Source: an uncultured Collinsella sp.
GTDB lineage: Bacteria > Actinomycetota > Coriobacteriia > Coriobacteriales > Coriobacteriaceae
Direction of reading: 5' to 3'
NCBI GenBank assembly: GCA_902478875.1
Contig: CABSMZ010000057.1
Location: 1 to 10,274, forward strand
Length of the DNA: 10,274 bases
In this document: positions 6,890 through 10,274 of the stretch, piece by piece
Numbering within the stretch: the first letter of the stretch is position 1
How the letters are laid out: each line of letters begins with the position of its first letter
The notes under the pieces: model-generated
Database searches by the model: none
What the model was told of the DNA's origin: nothing
The model's input: the letters and a program-made list of their open reading frames with translations, nothing else
Program-made: the position numbers and the translations under genes

Positions 6890-6931
6890 TAAAAGAGCCG
6901 GCCGCGAGTGGTTGCTTTGCGGGCGGCTGGG

Positions 6932-6937
6932 TATAAG
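6932..6937 (+). promoter_or_regulatory. Possible -10 box for trxA
   Basis: TATAAG (5 of 6 bases) lies about 55 nt upstream of the thioredoxin ATG in the 136-nt divergent spacer. A TTGCTT at 6912-6917 gives a spacer of only 14 bp, so the -35 is uncertain. Confidence 0.3.
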
Positions 6938-6991
6938 CACGGTCGTACTGAGTTTTACGCGGCCGAGCCGCGTCGCATTATGGAGGTCACC

Positions 6992-7312
6992 ATGGCTGAC
7001 ATTAATCAGATTACCCCCGAGAACTTCGATTCCATCGTTAACGACAGTCTGCCCGTGCTGGTCGATTTTTGGGCACCGTGGTGCGGGCCCTGTCGATCCC
7101 TCTCGCCCATCGTTGACGAGGTTGCCGATGAGCTGGCGGGCAAGCTTGCCGTTGCCAAATGCAACGTCGACGACAACCAGGACCTGGCCATGAAGTATGG
7201 CGTCATGAGCATCCCCACGCTGGTTGTGTTTAAGAACGGCGAGGAGATTGACCGCTCGGTTGGCGCTCTGCCCAAGGCGAGGCTGCAGGCGCTGCTGGAG
7301 AAGCATCTGTAA
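6992..7312 (+). CDS. trxA: Thioredoxin
   Basis: A 106-aa cytoplasmic thioredoxin that reduces protein disulfides and is itself recharged by thioredoxin reductase. The active site WCGPC spans 30-34, preceded by VLVDFWAP (22-29). The buried D25, the cis-proline P75 in MSIPT and the GALPKARL tail segment are typical. Length matches the classical family (about 105 aa). The ATG at 6992 has GGAGG (6982-6986) upstream; the frame is open further left to a GTG at 6908, but that extension has no family counterpart or ribosome binding site. It is divergent from the hypothetical gene at 6280-6855 and appears to be monocistronic, with a terminator at 7434-7470. Confidence 0.95.
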   Translation: MADINQITPENFDSIVNDSLPVLVDFWAPWCGPCRSLSPIVDEVADELAGKLAVAKCNVDDNQDLAMKYGVMSIPTLVVFKNGEEIDRSVGALPKARLQALLEKHL

Positions 7313-7433
7313 TACGCTTGTTACATGTTGCCGTCTGCCTGCCGTCCATGAGCGCTTTTGCACCGCTCGCCGGACTTCTGGATGCACCGAGTGCAACCAC
7401 GGATAGTATGGTAGTCACAAACAGCCCCCAGTG

Positions 7434-7470
7434 AACGGGTGCGGGTCGCACAGACTCGTACCCGTTTTCT
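7434..7470 (+). terminator. Rho-independent terminator downstream of trxA
   Basis: AACGGGTGCG (7434-7443) pairs with CGTACCCGTT (7457-7466) with one G-U and a 13-nt loop, followed by a T-rich tail (TTTTCTT). It lies about 120 nt after the trxA stop and before the promoter region of the next gene. The stretch 7313-7433 between them shows nothing else recognisable. Confidence 0.6.
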
Positions 7471-7477
7471 TATGCAG

Positions 7478-7504
7478 CTGCGCGCAGAGCGGGCGTAGTA
7501 AAAT
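7478..7504 (+). promoter_or_regulatory. Candidate promoter and palindrome before the small His-rich gene
   Basis: A 10-bp perfect palindrome CTGCGCGCAG (7478-7487) sits just upstream of TAAAAT (7499-7504), a -10 match at 5 of 6 bases, about 40 nt before the ATG at 7544. No good -35 is seen, which would suit an activated or tightly regulated promoter. A classical NikR half-site pair of the GTATGA-N16-TCATAC type is not present here. Confidence 0.3.
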
Positions 7505-7543
7505 CTGAACCACTGAACTGCCCCATACAAAAGGAGATTTCCC

Positions 7544-7792
7544 ATGCATGATGTTGGAATGAACATGAGCCAGCTTGCCATGAGCGTCAAGCAGGTCGAC
7601 GACACCATCGAGCTCGCTCACGAATGGAGCCATCAGTTGCTGCATGCGACCGAGAATTTTGACATGGAACGCATCGGCGCCAAGCTCGAGGCCGCCATGG
7701 CCGCGCTGCACGAGGCCCACGACGCACTCGAGGGCTACGAAGAGGCCATCGAGGCCGACCACAACTCCGTCGGCTCCGTGAAGCTGGTGTAA
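7544..7792 (+). CDS. Small helical His-rich protein of unknown function, upstream of nikR
   Basis: An 82-aa protein that I do not recognise. It has a strong ribosome binding site (AAGGAG, 7531-7536) 7 nt before the ATG. No signal peptide or membrane segment is seen. It reads as two amphipathic helices, about 9-38 and 40-73, with alternating Ala/Leu and acidic residues. Seven histidines are present (2, 26, 30, 34, 56, 59, 73); H26, H30 and H34 are spaced i, i+4, i+8 and would line one helix face beside E23 and E27, with H56 and H59 on the second helix. That pattern suits metal binding (inference). Its stop is one base from the NikR GTG, so the two are one operon; a nickel-linked role such as a chaperone, store or NikR partner is plausible but unproven. 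Confidence 0.85.
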   Translation: MHDVGMNMSQLAMSVKQVDDTIELAHEWSHQLLHATENFDMERIGAKLEAAMAALHEAHDALEGYEEAIEADHNSVGSVKLV

Positions 7793-7793
7793 G

Positions 7794-8306
7794 GTGGCCG
7801 AACACGAGCACGGCTGCGGGTACGAGCACGAGCATCCGCACGGGGCGGACGGTGATGCGGGCTGCCACTGTAGTGGCTCCGGCTCCGAGCTGGTCCGCTT
7901 TTCGGTTACCGCACCGGACGACCTGCTGCGCCGTTTTGACGAACAGATCGCGCGCCGCGGCGACGTGGCCAACCGCTCCGAGGCCGTGCGCGATTTGATT
8001 CGCGCCTCGATCGCCAAAGAGCAGATGCGCACGCCCGCTGAGCACGTTATCGGGTCGCTCACCATGATCTACGACCATCACACCGGCGATCTGACGCGCC
8101 GCCTGGACGAGGTGCAGCACGACTACACCGACGAGATCGTATCGACGATGCACGTGCATCTGGATCACCACAACTGTCTGGAAATCCTGGCGCTCAAGGG
8201 TCGTGGCGAGCGCGTCTACGAACTAGCCGACCGCCTGCTGGGCCTGCGCGGCGTTAAGCACGGCGAGCTCACCTGCGCCGCCACCAAGCAGAGCCTGGGG
8301 CTATAG
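7794..8306 (+). CDS. nikR: Nickel-responsive transcriptional regulator NikR with His/Cys-rich N-terminal extension
   Basis: A 170-aa protein. Residues 33-75 form the ribbon-helix-helix DNA-binding domain (LVRFSVTAPDDLLRRFDEQI, NRSEAVRDLIRAS); residues about 83-165 form the ACT-like nickel-binding tetramerisation domain. All four high-affinity nickel ligands known from Escherichia coli NikR (H76, H87, H89, C95) are kept as H109, H120, H122 and C128, with the same spacing (HVHLDHHNC). With nickel, NikR represses or activates uptake, urease or hydrogenase genes. Residues 1-32 are unusual: a linker with six His (4, 6, 12, 14, 16, 25) and three Cys (8, 24, 26), absent from standard NikR (133 aa in E. 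coli). Start is GTG, one base after the upstream stop; no alternative start lies before the RHH domain. Confidence 0.93.
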   Translation: MAEHEHGCGYEHEHPHGADGDAGCHCSGSGSELVRFSVTAPDDLLRRFDEQIARRGDVANRSEAVRDLIRASIAKEQMRTPAEHVIGSLTMIYDHHTGDLTRRLDEVQHDYTDEIVSTMHVHLDHHNCLEILALKGRGERVYELADRLLGLRGVKHGELTCAATKQSLGL

Positions 8307-8319
8307 CGGGATTTCCCGC
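8306..8319 (+). repeat. Short GC hairpin immediately after nikR
   Basis: GCGGGA and TCCCGC form a perfect inverted repeat beginning at the last base of the nikR stop codon. It has no following U-run, so on its own it is a weak terminator candidate; together with the larger element next to it, it may insulate nikR from hypF. Confidence 0.35.
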
Positions 8320-8324
8320 AGCGC

Positions 8325-8405
8325 ACCTGCCAAAAAGGGACAGGTTTGTTTTGGCAGGTTTAGAAGTTTTACCTACCAAAATAAACCTGTCCTTTTTTGG
8401 TCGGT
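8325..8405. repeat. 81-bp nested palindrome, REP/MITE-like intergenic element
   Basis: Two 35-nt arms (8325-8359 and 8371-8405) are inverted copies identical at 30 of 35 positions, with an 11-nt loop; three of the differences remain G-U pairs in RNA. Each arm is itself a palindrome: in the left arm ACCTGCCAAAA (8325-8335) and TTTTGGCAGGT (8349-8359) are perfect inverted copies, and the right arm matches at 10 of 11. The element is AT-richer than its surroundings and contains an ACAGGTTTRTTTTGG core that I recall from REP-like elements mobilised by RAYT transposases (from memory). It sits between nikR and hypF and could also terminate transcription in both directions. Confidence 0.7.
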
Positions 8406-8423
8406 TTTGATGAGGGGTGTCGC

Positions 8424-10248
8424 ATGCGGCATGTGCATATTCATGTGACGGGCATTGTGCAGGGCGTTGGCATGCGGCCGTTTGTGTATCGCGAGGCCAT
8501 TGCGCATGGCATTTGCGGATGGGTGCTCAATGCGGGCGACGGCGTGCATATCGAGGCGCACGCTCCGGCCGATGCGCTCGATGCTTTTGTTGCCGCGCTT
8601 TCTGAGCATGCGCCTGCGGCAGCTCGCGTTGAGCGAGTCGATATTGCGGATTTGGAGCCTGGCGGCTGGAGCGCTGCCGATGAGCAGGGCTTTCACATTG
8701 TGGCGTCGCAGGACCAGACCGCGCACACGACGCTCGTCTCGCCCGATATCGCCACCTGTGACGATTGCCTGCGCGAGTTGTTCGATCCCGCCGACCGACG
8801 CTATCACTACCCCTTTATCAACTGCACTAACTGCGGCCCACGCTTTACCATCATCCGATCGCTGCCTTATGACCGAGCGGCCACGTCGATGGATTGTTTT
8901 CCCATGTGTCCCAAGTGCGCTGCGGAGTATGTCGACCCACTCGACCGGCGTTTTCACGCGCAACCCGATGCCTGCTTTGATTGCGGGCCGCATATTACGT
9001 GGCGCGAGGCTGTAAACGGCGATGCGTGCGGGAATTCGTCCGCGACACCGGCCGTCGGCACCACACGCGAGGCCAGCGACGCTATCATCGAGCGCTGCGT
9101 TGAGCTGCTGGCCAGCGGTGGCATCGTCGCCATCAAGGGCCTGGGCGGATTCCACCTGGCCTGTGACGCTGCCAACGAGCAAGCGGTGGCCGAGTTGCGC
9201 CGTCGCAAACGCCGCAGCAACAAACCACTTGCCGTCATGGTGCGCAGTCTTGCTGATACCGAGCGCCTGTGTCATATCGACGATGCTGAACGCGATCTGC
9301 TCGCTGGCAGTATCCGCCCCATCGTGCTGCTGCGCCGGCGCACTGTTGGCGAGGGCAACGGCGGTTCCCCCGACATCCTCGCTCTCGCGCCATCTGTCGC
9401 GCACGACCTTCCTGAGCTCGGCGTCATGCTCCCCTATACGCCGCTTCAACATCTGTTGCTTGCCGCGGCAGAAGCCTGCGGCATGCACGCGCTCGTCATG
9501 ACCAGCGGAAACCTGAGCGAAGAACCCATCGAGACCGACGACGACCTTGCCTGGGAACACCTCGTTGCTGCCGGCATCGCCGACGCGTTGCTCGGTAACG
9601 ACCGCGCGATCCTCTCGCGCTATGACGATTCCGTGGTGCGCGTGGTTGACGGCACCGTTATGCCCGTGCGCCGCGCTCGCGGATATGCACCCCAGCCGCT
9701 GCCGTTGCCGGCGCTCGACCGCGCTCCGTCCTGCGTGCTTGCCTGCGGGCCACAACAAAAGGCCACGATTGCGCTCACGCGTGAAGGGACGAACGGCAAG
9801 GCAACCTGTTTTGTGTCGCAACATATCGGCGATGTTGAAAACGGCGGGACCTTCGATGCCTGGAACGCCGCGCGCACGCGCTTGGAAGATCTCTTTGATT
9901 TGGCGCCCGCCGCCTTGGCCTGCGATGTACACCCCAGCTATCTATCGGGCCAGTGGGCGCGCGAGCAGGCGCGAAAATGCAATCTGCCGCTCGTCGAGGT
10001 GCAGCACCATCATGCGCATATCGCGAGCGTAATGGCCGAGGCCATCGCCGCGGGCCAGCTTACAACCGACGCGCACGTCCTTGGCATCGCCTTTGACGGC
10101 ACCGGCGCCGGCACCGATGGGACCATTTGGGGCGGCGAGTTTCTTGTTGCCAGCCTTGGCGGCTTTGAGCGCGCCGCGCATTTGCGCACCTGGGCGCTCC
10201 CCGGCGGGGCGGCCTCCGTGCGCGACGCCCGCCGCAACGCCTTTGCCC
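8424..10248 (+). CDS. hypF: Carbamoyltransferase HypF, 3' end missing
   Basis: The first 608 residues of HypF, which converts carbamoyl phosphate and ATP to carbamoyl adenylate and passes the carbamoyl to HypE for the cyanide ligands of [NiFe]-hydrogenase. Domains in order: acylphosphatase (1-90; VTGIVQGVGMRPFVY, R18 and N36); two CxxC-x18-CxxC zinc fingers (C112/C115/C134/C137 and C162/C165/C184/C187); YrdC-like domain (about 205-425; KGLGGFHL 238-245, TSGN 360-363, PVRRARGYAP from 414); and Kae1-like domain (from about 430) with HHHAH (528-532) and GIAFDGTGAGTDG (from 554). The family is about 750 residues, so roughly 150 are missing. The ATG has GAGGGG 6 nt upstream. The frame stays open into the adapter at 10249, which adds the false residues VSYTHLTL. 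Confidence 0.95.
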
Positions 10249-10274
10249 CTGTCTCTTATACACATCTGACGCTG
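10249..10274 (+). other. Nextera (Tn5 transposase) sequencing adapter, not genomic
   Basis: CTGTCTCTTATACACATCT (10249-10267) is the 19-bp Tn5 mosaic end, and GACGCTG (10268-10274) is the start of the Illumina Nextera adapter arm. It abuts hypF in mid-gene at the very end of the window. This is library adapter left on a contig end, not a transposon insertion. Confidence 0.97.

Noticed and set aside
6908..6991. N-terminal extension of thioredoxin from an upstream GTG
   Set aside because: The classical start at 6992 has a good GGAGG site and gives a normal-length protein; the extension contains the possible promoter.
7406..7528. GTATGG (7406) and CCATAC (7523) as a NikR operator
   Set aside because: The half-sites are over 100 bp apart, far from the 16-bp spacing of the known E. 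coli operator.
8373..9932. Long minus-strand open frame (519 codons) opposite hypF
   Set aside because: It is a GC-driven antisense shadow of hypF, whose frame has complete family motifs; the antisense product shows no recognisable domain and crosses the palindromic element.
9942..10265. Minus-strand frame beginning MCIRDR
   Set aside because: Its start lies in the Nextera adapter; the N-terminus is the known false peptide from adapter read-through.
10249..10267. Tn5 mosaic end as a real transposon insertion in hypF
   Set aside because: It is followed directly by the Illumina adapter arm at the contig end, so it is a library artefact.
1..10274. tRNA, rRNA, CRISPR arrays or transposase genes
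   Set aside because: I looked for these and saw no cloverleaf, no regularly spaced repeat array and no transposase motifs.

Overview
The window is GC-rich, densely coded bacterial DNA. Its gene set and style suggest a gut-type Actinobacterium of the Coriobacteriia, most like Collinsella; this is an inference from gene content, not a database match. It appears to end at a contig edge: the last 26 bases are Nextera (Tn5 transposase) adapter, and the final gene is cut off there.

Positions 1-4051 hold a complete minus-strand operon for making NAD from aspartate: nadA (quinolinate synthase), nadB (short-form L-aspartate oxidase), nadC (quinolinate phosphoribosyltransferase) and niaR, a niacin-sensing repressor. 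nadC is 3 nt from nadB, and the nadC stop overlaps the niaR start by one base. In front of nadA is a perfect 19-bp inverted repeat whose centre covers a -35 box, a very good candidate for the NiaR operator, which would close a feedback loop. A 14-bp-arm hairpin lies between nadA and nadB. At the far left edge a ribosome binding site and ATG mark the start of another minus-strand gene.

Positions 4052-6261 hold a plus-strand two-component system: a LytTR-type response regulator and an overlapping AgrC/GHKL-type membrane histidine kinase. A pair of 17-bp direct repeats 22 bp apart, separated by a C8 tract, lies just upstream and may be the regulator's own binding site. No signal peptide gene is visible.

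Positions 6262-7470 hold a minus-strand gene for a protein resembling a degenerate uracil-DNA-glycosylase-like fold, then a divergent thioredoxin gene followed by a rho-independent terminator.

Positions 7471-10274 look like a nickel/hydrogenase region: an unrecognised 82-aa helical protein with a ladder of histidines, a NikR nickel regulator starting one base after it and carrying an unusual His/Cys-rich N-terminal extension, a nested-palindrome intergenic element resembling REP/MITE sequences, and hypF (carbamoyltransferase for [NiFe]-hydrogenase maturation), truncated by the adapter. The likely novelty is the small His-rich protein paired with the extended NikR.
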